Positions 17,298 to 26,875 are shown, counted from the stretch's first letter. The stretch is DNA of 64,000 nt from Phenylobacterium sp. (GCF_004297125.1 NZ_SCVD01000019.1:434001-498000); one strand, 5' to 3'. A program made the numbers and translations. The notes: generated by a model from the letters alone, not told the origin.

Positions 17298-17364
17298 TAT
17301 ACCGATCGATACGTAAGCCTATTGCGCACTGCAGCATGAGCCCCATCTAGACCGAACGGTATAG
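17298..17364 (+). promoter_or_regulatory. RND operon promoter region with two TetR operator-like dyads
   Basis: Two ACCG-NN-CG(A/G)T dyads are present: TATACCGATCGATACGTAAG at 17298-17317 and CTAGACCGAACGGTATAG at 17347-17364 (core ACCGAACGGT, 17351-17360). The first is a near-exact inverted copy of the site upstream of tetR. They sit 42-108 bases before the adaptor start, where bound repressor would block transcription. ACCGNNCGGT cores are typical of TetR-family efflux repressors in alphaproteobacteria. Confidence 0.6.
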
Positions 17365-17405
17365 AATGGGGGCTCCGACCGGACGCTCCCGCTGCGGAGC
17401 GTAAA

Positions 17406-18554
17406 ATGTCGGACATCCTTCCCAAACAGGCCGCAGCCCTGCTGGCCGCGCTGTTCCTCGCAGGCTGCGGCGCGGAGGCCCAGACACCTCCAGCGACACC
17501 GCCGGCCGCCGAAGTCGGCGTCACGGCGGTGACGTTCCAGACCCTGCGCCAGTGGGACGACTTCACGGGCCGGCTGGAGCCTGTCGACAGCGTGTCGCTC
17601 CGTCCCCGCGTCGCCGGCCAGATCGTGGCCGCGCCGTTCGCCGAGGGCGCCCGGGTGGCCAAGGGACAACTGCTCTTCCAGATCGATCCGCGCCCGTTCC
17701 AGGCCGAGGTCGACCGGCTCCGCGCCCAGGCCGAACAGGCCCGGGCGCGCTCGGAACTGGCCGTCGGCGACAGTGGCCGCGCCCAGCGCCTGCTGGCCCA
17801 GGAAGCGATCGCCGGCGAGGAGGCGGAGCGCCTCGCCTCGACCGCCAAGGCCGCGCAGGCCGACCTGCAGGCCGCCCAGGCGAGTCTCCGCGCCGCGGAA
17901 CTGAACCTGTCCTTCACCCGCGTGACCTCGCCGATCGACGGGCGGGTCTCCAAGGCGATGATCACCCGCGGCAACCTGGTGACGCCCGCCGACATCCTGA
18001 CCACGGTGGTGTCGGACAGCCCGATCTACGCGACCTTCAACGCCGACGAGCAGACCTACCTCAAGTACGCCGAGGCCCAACGGAGCGGGAAGGAACCCGT
18101 CTACATGGGCCTGATGGACGAGGCCGGCTTCCCGCACCGCGGCAAGCTGCAGTTCCTCGACAACGCCGTGGACGCGCGCAGCGGCACCATCGTCGGCCGC
18201 GCCATCTTCGACAACGCCGACGGCAGCTTCACGCCCGGCCTGTTCGCTCGCGTGCGGCTGGTCAGCAGCGCCGCGCAGTCCGTGGCCCTGGTGCCGGAGC
18301 GCGCGCTGGGGACTGACCTCGGCAAGCGTTATGTCCTGGTGCTGGGGGCGGGCGACCGCGTGCAGTACCGGTCCGTGACCCTGGGCCGCGCGGTCGGCGA
18401 ACAGCGCATCGTCCTTTCCGGACTCAAGCCCGGCGAAAGGATCGTCAGCGCCGGCCTGCAGAAGGTGAAGCCCGGAGACAAGGTGAAACCGCGCCTGGTC
18501 GCCCCGCCGAAGACCACCACCGCCGAGCTCGCCACCCTCCAGCCCGCCGGCTGA
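17406..18554 (+). CDS. RND efflux periplasmic adaptor (membrane fusion protein, MexE-like)
   Basis: 382-residue lipoprotein with signal and lipobox LAGC (Cys21). Domains in order: beta-barrel/lipoyl half (SVSLRPRVAGQIVAAPFAEGARVAKGQLLFQIDPRPF, about 55-95), alpha-helical coiled-coil hairpin (about 98-165, ALARSEL/AELNLSF region), second lipoyl half (VTSPIDGRVSKAMITRGNLV) and membrane-proximal domain (VPERALGTDLGKRYVLV). Links the RND permease to the outer-membrane channel encoded downstream. First gene of a three-gene pump operon controlled by the adjacent TetR. Confidence 0.92.
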   Translation: MSDILPKQAAALLAALFLAGCGAEAQTPPATPPAAEVGVTAVTFQTLRQWDDFTGRLEPVDSVSLRPRVAGQIVAAPFAEGARVAKGQLLFQIDPRPFQAEVDRLRAQAEQARARSELAVGDSGRAQRLLAQEAIAGEEAERLASTAKAAQADLQAAQASLRAAELNLSFTRVTSPIDGRVSKAMITRGNLVTPADILTTVVSDSPIYATFNADEQTYLKYAEAQRSGKEPVYMGLMDEAGFPHRGKLQFLDNAVDARSGTIVGRAIFDNADGSFTPGLFARVRLVSSAAQSVALVPERALGTDLGKRYVLVLGAGDRVQYRSVTLGRAVGEQRIVLSGLKPGERIVSAGLQKVKPGDKVKPRLVAPPKTTTAELATLQPAG

Positions 18555-18637
18555 CACCCCTCCATTCCTGACGACAGCTCACGGACGCGCCGGCGCGCGT
18601 CTGGAGCCTGACGCACACCCCAACCTCGGGCTTCGCC

Positions 18638-21600
18638 ATGAACTTCTCCGACTTCTTCATCGGCCGCCCTCGCTTCGCGGTCGTCCTCTCGATCGTGATC
18701 TTCGTGGCAGGCCTGATCGCCCTGCCGATCCTGCCCATAGCCGAGTACCCGGAGGTGGTGCCGCCGACCGTCGTCGTGCGCACCTCCTACGCCGGAGCCG
18801 ATCCGGCGGTGATCGCCGAGACGGTGGCCTCGCCGCTGGAGCAGTCGATCAACGGCGTCGAGGGGATGCTCTATCAGTCGTCCCAGGCGACCGCCGACGG
18901 GGCCATGGCCCTGACCGTGACCTTCGCGCTGGGCGTGGACCCGGACAAGGCGCAGGTGCTGGTCCAGAACCGGGTCGCGCAGGTGCTGGCCAAGCTTCCG
19001 CCTGAGGTGCAGCGGGTCGGGGTCACCACCACCAAGGCCTCGCCGACGCTGATCGAGGTCGTCCACCTGACCTCGACCGACGACCGCTACGACATGTCGT
19101 ACCTGGCCAGCTACGCCCAGCTCCACGTGAAGGACGCCCTGGCCCGCAGCTATGGCGTCGGCGATGTGCAGATGTTCGGCCAGGGGCCGTACTCCATGCG
19201 CATCTGGCTGGATCCCGAGAAGCTGGCGTCGCGCTCCTTGACCCCCGGTGACGTGGTGGCCGCGTTGCGCGAGCAGAACGTCCAGGTCGCCGCCGGCCAG
19301 GTCGGCGCCCCGCCCGCGCCCGGCCAAGCCGACTTCCAGATCTCGGTGAACACCCAGGGCCGGCTTGAGACGGAGCAGCAGTTCGGCGACATCGTGATCC
19401 GCGCCGGCGACCAGGGCGAGATCAGCCATCTGCGCGACGTGGCCCGCATTGAGCTGGGCTCGGACAGCTACGCGCTGCGCGCCCTGCTGGACAACAAGCC
19501 GGCCATCGCCATGCCGGTCTTCCAACGGCCCGGCACCAATGCGCTGCAGATGGCCGACGGCGTGAAGAAGACCATGGAGGAGCTGAAGAAGGACTTCCCC
19601 GAGGGGGTCGAGTACCACATCGTCTACAACACCACCGGCTTCGTGCACGAGAGCATCGACGCGGTGATCCACACCCTGTTCGAGGCCCTGTTCCTCGTGG
19701 TGCTGGTGGTCGTGCTGTTCCTGCAGAACTGGCGCGCCTCGATCATCCCCCTGGCCGCCGTGCCGGTCAGCCTGGTGGGGACCTTCGCGGTCCTGCTGGC
19801 CATGGGCTTCGGCCTGAACGCGCTCACCCTGTTCGGCCTGGTTCTGGCCATCGGCATCGTGGTCGACGACGCCATCGTCGTGGTCGAGAACGTGGAGCGG
19901 AACATCGCGCTGGGCCTCTCGCCGCCGGACGCCACACGGCGGGCCATGCGCGAGGTCACCGGCCCGATCATCTCCACGGCGCTGGTGCTCTGCGCGGTCT
20001 TCATCCCGACCGCTTTCATCACCGGCCTGACGGGCCAGTTCTATCGGCAGTTCGCCCTGACCATCGCCATCTCGACGGTGATCTCGGCCTTCAACTCCCT
20101 GACCCTGTCGCCGGCTCTGGCCGCGGTCCTGCTGCGCCCGCACGGTGCGCCGAAGGATCGGATCGAGCGCGCCATGGAGCGGTCGCTGGGATGGCTGTTC
20201 CGGCCGTTCAACCGCGGCTTCGCCTGGATGTCGGCGTCGTACGTCGGCGGCGTCGGCCGGATGCTGGGCCGCAGCTCGATCGCGCTGGTGATCTACGGCG
20301 TGCTGATCGGCTTCACGGTGCTGTCCTTCGCCCGCACGCCGGGCGGCTTCGTGCCCCAGCAGGACAAGCTCTACGTCGTGGCCGTGGCCCAACTCCCGGA
20401 CGCGGCGACCATCGACCGCACGGAGGCCGTGGTCCGCGAGATGAGCGCCATCGCGCTCAAGACCCCGGGGGTGACCCACGCGGTCGCCTTCCCAGGCCTG
20501 TCGGTGAACGGCCTGGTGAACAGCCCCAACGCGGGCGCGGTGTTCATCCCGCTGGAGAACTTCGACAAGCGGAAGACCAAGGACCTGTCCGCCGACGCCA
20601 TCGCCAAGAGCCTGAACGAGAAGTTCGCCGGCATTCCGGACGCCCAGATCGCCGTCTTCCCGCCGCCGCCCGTCCAGGGCCTGGGGACCATCGGCGGCTT
20701 CCGGATGCAGATCCAGGACACCGCCGGCCTCGGACCCGAGGCGCTCTACGAGGCGACCCAGAAGGTGATCGCCGCGGCCTCCAAGGACCCGGCCTTGGCC
20801 GGCGTGTTCTCCTCGTACCAGATCGGCGTGCCCAAGATCCGGGCCGACGTGGACCGCGAGAAGGCGAGGGCCCAGGGCGTGGCGCTGGGCGACCTCTACG
20901 AGACCATGCAGGTCTACCTGGGCTCGCTCTATGTGAACGACTTCAACCGGTTCGGGCGGACCTATCCGGTCAATGTCCAGGCCGACCAGCGCTTCCGCCT
21001 GCAGCCCGAGGACATCCTGCGCCTGCAGACCCGCAACGCGGCCGGCCAGATGATCCCGCTGGGCGCCTTCGTGACCACGCATGAGACCACCGGCCCTGAG
21101 CGCACCAGCCACTACAACGGCAGCCTGACCGCCGAGATCAACGGCGGGCCGTCGCTGGGCCACAGCACGGGGCAGGCGCAGAAGGCGCTGGAGGACATCG
21201 CCCGGCGCGAGCTGCCGAACGGGGTGGGCTTCGAGTGGACCGAGCTGACCTACCAGCAGATCCTGGCGGGCAACACGGCGATCTATGTCTTCCCGATCTG
21301 CGTGCTGCTGGCCTTCCTGGTGCTGGTGGCCCAGTACGAGAGCTGGACCCTGCCGCTGGTGGTGATCCTGATCGTGCCCATGTGCCTGCTCTGCGCCCTG
21401 ATCGGGGTGCAGCTGGTGGGCGGCGACAACAATGTCTTCACCCAGATCGGGCTGATCGTGCTGGTGGGGCTGGCGTGCAAGAACGCCATCCTGATCGTCG
21501 AGTTCGCCCGGGAACGCGAGATGGAGGGCGACACCGTCCTGCAGGCGGTGCTGGCGGCCTGCCGGCTGCGCCTGCGGCCGATCCTGATGACCTCGCTGGC

Positions 21601-21817
21601 CTTCATCATGGGCGTCGCCCCGCTGGTGGTGTCCACGGGCGCCGGAGCCGAGATGCGCCGCGCGATGGGTGTGGCGGTGTTCTCCGGGATGCTGGGCGTG
21701 ACCCTGTTCGGCCTGGTCTTCACCCCCGTCTTCTACTGGACCATCCGCCGCCTGGCGGGCGGCCGGGCGAAAGCCTCCCCCGCCGCCGCCCTGCCGGCCG
21801 CTGAGGACCCCTCATGA
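18638..21817 (+). CDS. RND multidrug efflux transporter, HAE1 family (MexF-like)
   Basis: 1059-residue inner-membrane drug/proton antiporter. It starts with the family N-terminus MNFSDFFIGRPRFAVVLSIV, has twelve expected transmembrane helices, two large periplasmic loops and the TM4 proton-relay pair in GIVVDDAIVVVENVERN. GLACKNAILIVEFARERE and LRPILMTSLAFIMGVAPLV are conserved in TM10-11. Works with the adaptor upstream and the NodT-type channel downstream, whose start overlaps this stop (ATGA). Substrates cannot be read from sequence; MexF relatives export chloramphenicol- or quinolone-type drugs. Confidence 0.95.
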   Translation: MNFSDFFIGRPRFAVVLSIVIFVAGLIALPILPIAEYPEVVPPTVVVRTSYAGADPAVIAETVASPLEQSINGVEGMLYQSSQATADGAMALTVTFALGVDPDKAQVLVQNRVAQVLAKLPPEVQRVGVTTTKASPTLIEVVHLTSTDDRYDMSYLASYAQLHVKDALARSYGVGDVQMFGQGPYSMRIWLDPEKLASRSLTPGDVVAALREQNVQVAAGQVGAPPAPGQADFQISVNTQGRLETEQQFGDIVIRAGDQGEISHLRDVARIELGSDSYALRALLDNKPAIAMPVFQRPGTNALQMADGVKKTMEELKKDFPEGVEYHIVYNTTGFVHESIDAVIHTLFEALFLVVLVVVLFLQNWRASIIPLAAVPVSLVGTFAVLLAMGFGLNALTLFGLVLAIGIVVDDAIVVVENVERNIALGLSPPDATRRAMREVTGPIISTALVLCAVFIPTAFITGLTGQFYRQFALTIAISTVISAFNSLTLSPALAAVLLRPHGAPKDRIERAMERSLGWLFRPFNRGFAWMSASYVGGVGRMLGRSSIALVIYGVLIGFTVLSFARTPGGFVPQQDKLYVVAVAQLPDAATIDRTEAVVREMSAIALKTPGVTHAVAFPGLSVNGLVNSPNAGAVFIPLENFDKRKTKDLSADAIAKSLNEKFAGIPDAQIAVFPPPPVQGLGTIGGFRMQIQDTAGLGPEALYEATQKVIAAASKDPALAGVFSSYQIGVPKIRADVDREKARAQGVALGDLYETMQVYLGSLYVNDFNRFGRTYPVNVQADQRFRLQPEDILRLQTRNAAGQMIPLGAFVTTHETTGPERTSHYNGSLTAEINGGPSLGHSTGQAQKALEDIARRELPNGVGFEWTELTYQQILAGNTAIYVFPICVLLAFLVLVAQYESWTLPLVVILIVPMCLLCALIGVQLVGGDNNVFTQIGLIVLVGLACKNAILIVEFAREREMEGDTVLQAVLAACRLRLRPILMTSLAFIMGVAPLVVSTGAGAEMRRAMGVAVFSGMLGVTLFGLVFTPVFYWTIRRLAGGRAKASPAAALPAAEDPS

Positions 21818-23211
21818 ACCTGATCCGAACCCTCCTCCTGGCGGCGTCCGCCGCGACCCTGGCCGCCTGCGCCGTCGGCCCCACCTATCGGGCGCCGGCT
21901 CCCGCCCCGGTCGCGCTGGCCGCGGTGGACCCCGCCCTGGTGACCACCGCGGCGCCGGCCGAGGCCGAGTGGTGGAAGACGCTGGGCGATCCCGAGCTCG
22001 ACCGCCTGATCGGGCGGGCGCTGGCCGGCAATCTCGACCTGCGCATCGCGGTCGCCCGCGTACGCGAGGCCCGCGCCCTGTTCCGGGACGTGCAGCTCGA
22101 TCAGCTCCCGCAGGTGACCACTGGCGCCGGCTACAGTCGCAGCCGCCAGCAGACGCCGGGCTTCTCCGCCCAGCGCACGACGGTCGAACAGGCCGAGATC
22201 GGCTTCGACGCCGCCTGGGAGATCGACCTGTTCGGCCGCGTACGCCACCAGGTGGCCGCCGCCCGGGCCGAGGCCGACGCCACCAAGGCCGACCTGCGCA
22301 ACGTGCAGGTGACCGTCGCGGCGGAAGTCGCCCGAAACTACCTCGAGCTGCGCGGCGCCCAGACACGGCGCGCCGTGGCCGAGGAGAACGCCCGCACCCA
22401 GCGCGACACGCTACGGCTCACCCAGATCCGTTTCGAGGTCGGGCCGGGCGATCCCGTCGACGTCGAAAGCGCCAAGGCCCGCCTGAACGCCACCGAGGCG
22501 GCGATTCCGCAGTTGCGCATCGCCGAGGCCCAGGCCGCGCACCGGCTCGCGGTCCTGCTGGGCGAACGCCCGGGCGCGCTGGACGTCGAACTGGCCGTGT
22601 CGCCACGGGCCGAGCCGCGGCCCCCGACCGCCATCGCCATCGGCGACGCCTCGAGCTTCCTGCGCCGCCGGCCGGACGTCCAGGCCGCCGAGCGCCGCCT
22701 CGCCGCCGAGACCGCGCGGACGGGCGTGGCCACCGCCGACCTGTTCCCACGCGTCAGCGTGACCGGCTTCGTCGGCTTCCTGTCCGGCGACCTGGGCGGC
22801 CTTTTCAAAAGCGGAAGCCAGGCTTGGGCGGTCAGCCCGACGGTGAGCTGGCCGGGGCTCGACTTCGGCAGCGCCCGCGCCCGCCTGCGCGCCCAGGAGG
22901 CCCGCGGCGACGCCAGCCTGGCCCTGTACGAACAGACCGCCCTGCGCGCCGTTGAGGACCTGCAGAACGCCCTGGTCGCGTACCGCGAGCGCCAGGCGCA
23001 GGTCCTGAGCCTGTCGCAGCAGGTGGCGGCGTCGCGCCGGGCCGCCGACCTGGCCCACATCCGCTACAAGGAGGGTCGGATCGACTTCCTGCGGGTGCTG
23101 GACGCCGAGCGCACGCGGCTCGAGGCCGAGGATGGCCTGGCCGCCGCCCAGACCGCGGCCAACGTGGACGTGGTGACGATCTACAAGGCTCTGGGCGGCG
23201 CTGGCGCCTAA
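21814..23211 (+). CDS. RND efflux outer-membrane factor, NodT family
   Basis: 465-residue outer-membrane lipoprotein with lipobox LAAC (Cys19) and the usual VGPTYRAP start of the mature protein. Two OEP repeats (about 60-250 and 270-460) form the TolC-like alpha-barrel; motifs EWWKTLGDPELDRLI, LRRRPDVQAAERRLAAETARTGVATADLFPRVSV and GRIDFLRVLDAERTRL are family signatures. Terminal component of the tripartite pump. The operon ends here and a noncoding region follows. Confidence 0.93.
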   Translation: MNLIRTLLLAASAATLAACAVGPTYRAPAPAPVALAAVDPALVTTAAPAEAEWWKTLGDPELDRLIGRALAGNLDLRIAVARVREARALFRDVQLDQLPQVTTGAGYSRSRQQTPGFSAQRTTVEQAEIGFDAAWEIDLFGRVRHQVAAARAEADATKADLRNVQVTVAAEVARNYLELRGAQTRRAVAEENARTQRDTLRLTQIRFEVGPGDPVDVESAKARLNATEAAIPQLRIAEAQAAHRLAVLLGERPGALDVELAVSPRAEPRPPTAIAIGDASSFLRRRPDVQAAERRLAAETARTGVATADLFPRVSVTGFVGFLSGDLGGLFKSGSQAWAVSPTVSWPGLDFGSARARLRAQEARGDASLALYEQTALRAVEDLQNALVAYRERQAQVLSLSQQVAASRRAADLAHIRYKEGRIDFLRVLDAERTRLEAEDGLAAAQTAANVDVVTIYKALGGAGA

Positions 23212-23220
23212 CTGTCATTG

Positions 23221-23394
23221 CTACGAAGGTTGGTCTTCGGAGACCTGCACAGGGCCGGTGGCCGTCGGGTCGGCCCGCCCGCAGGTCCCCGGCGGCGGTT
23301 TCGTCTTGCTCGCGGGCCAGAGATTCTCGGGGAACGCGTTCGCCTGGCCGCCCGTGAAAGGTTCATCCGCCGTGCATTCGCCCGATAGTCGCAT
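23221..23394 (-). CDS. Possible small or remnant ORF, unrecognised
   Basis: 57 codons from ATG 23394 (an in-frame start at 23463 would give 80). The product is Pro/Thr-rich with two Cys and no recognisable domain. Third codon positions are strongly G/C, like real genes here, which argues for coding now or in the past. The 5' flank turns abruptly AT-rich. It could be a small gene, the tail of a decayed gene, or chance. Confidence 0.25.
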   Translation of the reverse strand: MRLSGECTADEPFTGGQANAFPENLWPASKTKPPPGTCGRADPTATGPVQVSEDQPS

Positions 23395-23685
23395 CACGAC
23401 TCGTGGATGAGGGGCGCTATGAGGTCTGGGAGTGAAACTGTGGACATCCTTGAGGTGCGTCAACGCGCCGCAGGTGTATTCTAATATTGAACTTGGGAAT
23501 TGAAATTCTAATCTGAGAAATTCTCTATACTGGCGTTATGTTGTTAAGTTCATATATCAGTGTTTATTGCTTCCAAGCCCTCGGAAGTGTGCAGTTAACT
23601 TGATAAAAAGGCGACGTCCATAGCTTCCGCGGTCAATGGGCGATGCGCAATTGCAAAGATTCGCCCCAGTATCTGAGGGCGAGCT
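23395..23685 (+). promoter_or_regulatory. AT-rich intergenic region upstream of the chemosensory operon
   Basis: The stretch from about 23475 to 23665 is conspicuously A/T-rich against the surrounding sequence and contains direct near-repeats of GAAATTCT (23503-23510 and 23517-23524). TATACT at 23526-23531 could be a -10 element. The TTGAAA at 23500 is 20 bases away, too far for a standard -35. A TTAA lies near 23595. Most likely carries the promoter for the STAS-to-CheB operon. A GAGGGCGAG ribosome site precedes the TTG start at 23686. Confidence 0.4.
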
Positions 23686-24024
23686 TTGGGTGACATCCTT
23701 GACGGTGGTGGAAGGGACGGCGTCATCGCCTTCTCCGGTCCTGCCACCATTCCGCATGTGGCCGACGCCTGGACGCGGCTGTCGGCCGCCATCGCGGGCG
23801 GAGGCGACTTGATCGTCGACGTCTCCGAGATCAGCGGCGCCGACCTTTCCTTCGTGCAGCTTCTGGAGTCCGCCCGCGCGTCCTGCGCACGGCAGGGCGG
23901 GACCGTGCGCCTGGCCCAGCCGGCCGAAGGCGCCCTGCGCGACGTGCTCGAGCGCGGCGGCTTCCTCGACGGAGCCGACGCCGAGCGACTGCAATTCTGG
24001 ACCCACGCTGGAGTGGCTCAATGA
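23686..24024 (+). CDS. STAS-domain protein of the chemosensory operon
   Basis: 112 residues from TTG 23686, preceded by GAGGGCGAG. A single STAS (anti-sigma-factor-antagonist-like) fold: strand GVIAFSGPATIPHV, helix, LIVDVSEISGADLSFVQLLESARASC with Ser at the position corresponding to the phosphorylatable Ser of SpoIIAA-type proteins, and GGTVRLAQPAEGALRDVLERGG. Overlaps cheY by 4 bases, so it belongs to the che operon. STAS proteins occur in some chemosensory clusters that regulate non-flagellar outputs. Partner unknown. Confidence 0.75.
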   Translation: MGDILDGGGRDGVIAFSGPATIPHVADAWTRLSAAIAGGGDLIVDVSEISGADLSFVQLLESARASCARQGGTVRLAQPAEGALRDVLERGGFLDGADAERLQFWTHAGVAQ

Positions 24025-24389
24025 CGGCTTCCATCCTCACGGTCGACGACTCGGCCAGCATCCGCCAGGCGATCAAGATCGCCCTCAGCACGGCAGGCTA
24101 CACGGTCTCGGAAGCCGTCAACGGCGCGGAAGGCCTCGAGAAGGCCGAGGCCGGCAGGTTCGACCTGATCATCACGGACCTGAACATGCCGATCATGGAC
24201 GGTCTGACCATGATCCAGCAGCTCCGCGCGAGGGGTAAGGTGGTCGGCACGCCGATCGTCTTCCTGTCCACCGAATCCGATGGCGACGTGAAGGCACAGG
24301 CCAAGGCCGCGGGGGCCACGGGCTGGATGACCAAGCCCTTCGATCCCGAACAGCTGGTCCGCATCGCCCAGAAGGTTCTCACCAAGTGA
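24021..24389 (+). CDS. cheY: CheY-like single-domain response regulator
   Basis: 122-residue receiver with acidic pair VDDSAS, phospho-acceptor Asp53 (IITDLNMPIMDG), Thr/Ser switch (FLSTES) and Lys in MTKPFD. No output domain, so it acts by protein-protein contact once phosphorylated by the CheA encoded 3 bases overlapped downstream. Position between STAS and CheA is typical of CheA-proximal CheY in alternative chemosensory systems. Confidence 0.9.
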   Translation: MTASILTVDDSASIRQAIKIALSTAGYTVSEAVNGAEGLEKAEAGRFDLIITDLNMPIMDGLTMIQQLRARGKVVGTPIVFLSTESDGDVKAQAKAAGATGWMTKPFDPEQLVRIAQKVLTK

Positions 24390-26350
24390 ACCTGCAGGAT
24401 CCCGCCGAAATCTTCCGGCTCGAGGCCAGGGAACTGCTGGAGGCCATCGAGCAGGGCCTGCTCGACCTGGCGGACCGGCAGGACGACCGCGACCTCGTCG
24501 ATGCGGTGTTCCGCAGCCTGCACACCCTGAAGGGTTCGGGCGCCATGTTCGGCATGGATGCCCTGGCCGCCTTCACCCACCACTGCGAGACCGCCTTCGA
24601 CCGCGTCCGCAAGGGCCTGGCGCCGGCCACGCCCGAACTCATCACCTGTGTCCTCAACGCCCGCGACCACATGCGCGCGCTGGTGGACGGAGATCCCGAC
24701 CCCGCCGTCGGCGACGCCCTGCTGGCGGAACTGCACCGTGTGCTGGAATCCGGCGCCGCGCCGGCCGCGGCCCCGGTCCCGGCGACCTCCTGGCGGGTAC
24801 GCTTCTCGCTGCCCGTCGACGCCATGGCCAACGGCACCAACCCGCTGGGCCTGCTGGCAGAGCTGCGCGAGCTGGGGGACTGCCGGATCGTGGCCTCCAC
24901 CGAGGCTGTGCCGCCGATCGACGAGCTGAACCCCACCGACTGCCATCTGGCCTGGGATGTGACCCTGGCCGGCCCGAAGGTGTCGCGCTCGTCCATCGAG
25001 GACGTCTTCCTCTTCGTCATGGATGACATGGTCCTGGACATTCGGGAGGGCGAGGCCGTCGAGGCTTTCGCCGAGGAGCCCGCCGCCGTCGAGGCCGCCG
25101 CGCCGGCCGCGATCGCGCCGCCGGCCGTCATCCCCGCCGCCGCCGAGGGGAAGAAGGCCGAGGAGACCAAGAAGCCCGACTCCACCCTGCGCGTCCCGGC
25201 CGAACGGCTGGACGAGCTGATGGACCGGGTCGGCGAGCTGGTCATCGCCCAGTCGCGCCTGAAGCAGATCGCGTCCAGTTCCCAGGACATGGCGCTGCGC
25301 TCGGTGTCCGAAGAGGTGGAACGCCTGGCCGGCGAGCTGCGCGACACCATGATGGTCGTGCGGATGGTGCCGATCTCGAACCTGTTCGGCCGCTTCCGCC
25401 GGCTGATCCACGACCTGCAGCGCGACACCGGCAAGTCCATCGAGCTGATCACTCAGGGCGAGACCACCGAGCTCGACAAGACCATCATCGAGCGCCTGGC
25501 CGATCCGTTGATCCACGTGATCCGCAACGCCGCCGACCACGGCCTGGAGACCCCCGAGCAGCGCGCCGCGGCCGGCAAACCGGCTATGGGCAAGCTGACC
25601 CTGTCCGCCCGCCACTCCGGCGCCGAGGTGGTCATCACCGTCTCCGACGACGGCCGCGGCATCGACCGCGAACGGGTCCGCGCCAAGGCCGAGCAGAATG
25701 GCCTGGTCGCCCCCGGCGCGACGCTCAGCGACGCCGAACTGCTGCAGATGATCTTCGCCCCCGGCTTCTCCACCGCCGCGACGGTGACCAACCTGTCGGG
25801 CCGCGGCGTCGGCATGGACGTGGTCAAGCGCACCATCGAAAGCCTGCGCGGCGCCATCGACATCAGCTCCACGCCGGGCCAGGGATCGGAAGTCTCGCTG
25901 CGCATCCCCCTGACCCTGGCCATCATCGAGGGCCTGCTGGTCCGCGTGGGCGCCGGCCGCTACGTGATCCCGCTGGGCGCCGTCGAGGAGTGCGTCGAGC
26001 TCAGCCATGAGCAGGACGTGCGTTCCTCGGGCCGCAGCCTGATCTCGCTACGCGATGAGTTCGTGCCGTTCCTGCGCCTGCGCGAACTGTTCCGAACCAC
26101 GGCGGAGGCCGGTCCGCACCAGAAAGTCGTGGTGGTCTCCACCGGCGAGGCCCGCGTCGGCCTGGTGGTCGACCAGATCATCGGCGACCACCAGACCGTC
26201 ATCAAGTCGCTCTCCAAGCTGCACGCCGACGTCGAGACCTTCTCCGGCGCGACGATCCTTGGCGATGGCGGCGTGGCCCTGATCCTCGATGTCCCCCACC
26301 TCGTCGAGGCGGGCCAGCGCCTCGAGAAACAATTCCGCGTGGCGAGCTGA
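24386..26350 (+). CDS. cheA: Chemotaxis histidine kinase CheA
   Basis: 654 residues from GTG 24386. The P1 Hpt domain has phosphorylated His46 in SLHTLKGSGAMFG. A P2-like alpha/beta region spans about 130-215 (WRVRFSLPVDAMANGTNP), then an acidic Ala/Pro linker. P3 dimerisation is near LRVPAERLDELMDRVGELVI. P4 catalytic has N-box IRNAADHGLETPE, G1 DDGRGIDRERV and G2 GRGVGMDVVKRTIE. P5 CheW-like is at about 515-650. All key residues are present. Phosphorylates the CheY and CheB of this operon under receptor control. Confidence 0.95.
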   Translation: MNLQDPAEIFRLEARELLEAIEQGLLDLADRQDDRDLVDAVFRSLHTLKGSGAMFGMDALAAFTHHCETAFDRVRKGLAPATPELITCVLNARDHMRALVDGDPDPAVGDALLAELHRVLESGAAPAAAPVPATSWRVRFSLPVDAMANGTNPLGLLAELRELGDCRIVASTEAVPPIDELNPTDCHLAWDVTLAGPKVSRSSIEDVFLFVMDDMVLDIREGEAVEAFAEEPAAVEAAAPAAIAPPAVIPAAAEGKKAEETKKPDSTLRVPAERLDELMDRVGELVIAQSRLKQIASSSQDMALRSVSEEVERLAGELRDTMMVVRMVPISNLFGRFRRLIHDLQRDTGKSIELITQGETTELDKTIIERLADPLIHVIRNAADHGLETPEQRAAAGKPAMGKLTLSARHSGAEVVITVSDDGRGIDRERVRAKAEQNGLVAPGATLSDAELLQMIFAPGFSTAATVTNLSGRGVGMDVVKRTIESLRGAIDISSTPGQGSEVSLRIPLTLAIIEGLLVRVGAGRYVIPLGAVEECVELSHEQDVRSSGRSLISLRDEFVPFLRLRELFRTTAEAGPHQKVVVVSTGEARVGLVVDQIIGDHQTVIKSLSKLHADVETFSGATILGDGGVALILDVPHLVEAGQRLEKQFRVAS

Positions 26351-26354
26351 CCCC

Positions 26355-26861
26355 ATGATCCAGATCGAAACCGCCGCCAACGACGACAGCGTCCAGGTCC
26401 TGACTTTCGATGTGCGAGGCGAGACCTTCGCGCTGGAAGCGGGCCTGGTGCGCGAGATCCTCGACCTGCCGGACGAGACCGAAGTGCCGGGCGCGGCCGA
26501 ATTCGTCAGCGGCGTGATGAACTTCCGCGGGCGGGTGATTCCGGTGGCGGACCTGCGCCTCGCCTTCGGGCTGGGCCGAGCCGACGACACCCTGGACAGC
26601 CGCATCGTGGTGATCGAATTGGAACTGGATGGAGATCCCACCCTGGTCGGCCTGCGGGCCGACAAGGTTCACGAGGTGACCAGCCTGTCGATGACCGACA
26701 CGGAGCCGCCGCCGCCGATCGGCATGCGCTGGCGCCAGGACTACGTCAGCCGCATCGCGCGCCGCGCGGGCGAGCCGATCATCCTGCCCGACCTGGCCTG
26801 CATCTTCGCGGAGCGCGGCGAGCCACGTTCCGCGGCGCCTTCCCTTCAGCCCGTTTCCTGA
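26355..26861 (+). CDS. cheW: Chemotaxis coupling protein CheW
   Basis: 168 residues from ATG 26355, four bases after cheA. A single CheW/SH3-like domain with [23 protein letters not shown], the coupling loop [23 protein letters not shown] and [10 protein letters not shown]. Bridges MCPs and CheA. A second CheW lies at 30453; two in one operon suggests one per receptor or alternative array positions. Confidence 0.92.
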   Translation: MIQIETAANDDSVQVLTFDVRGETFALEAGLVREILDLPDETEVPGAAEFVSGVMNFRGRVIPVADLRLAFGLGRADDTLDSRIVVIELELDGDPTLVGLRADKVHEVTSLSMTDTEPPPPIGMRWRQDYVSRIARRAGEPIILPDLACIFAERGEPRSAAPSLQPVS

Positions 26862-26875
26862 GCCCGAGAGCGATC

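Noticed and set aside
18329..21163. 944-codon minus-strand frame over the RND pump
   Set aside because: His/Gln/Arg-rich translation with no domain, antisense to a clear RND permease.
23500..23531. Sigma-70 promoter TTGAAA/TATACT
   Set aside because: Spacing is 20 bases, outside the usual 16-18, so only the -10 is considered plausible.
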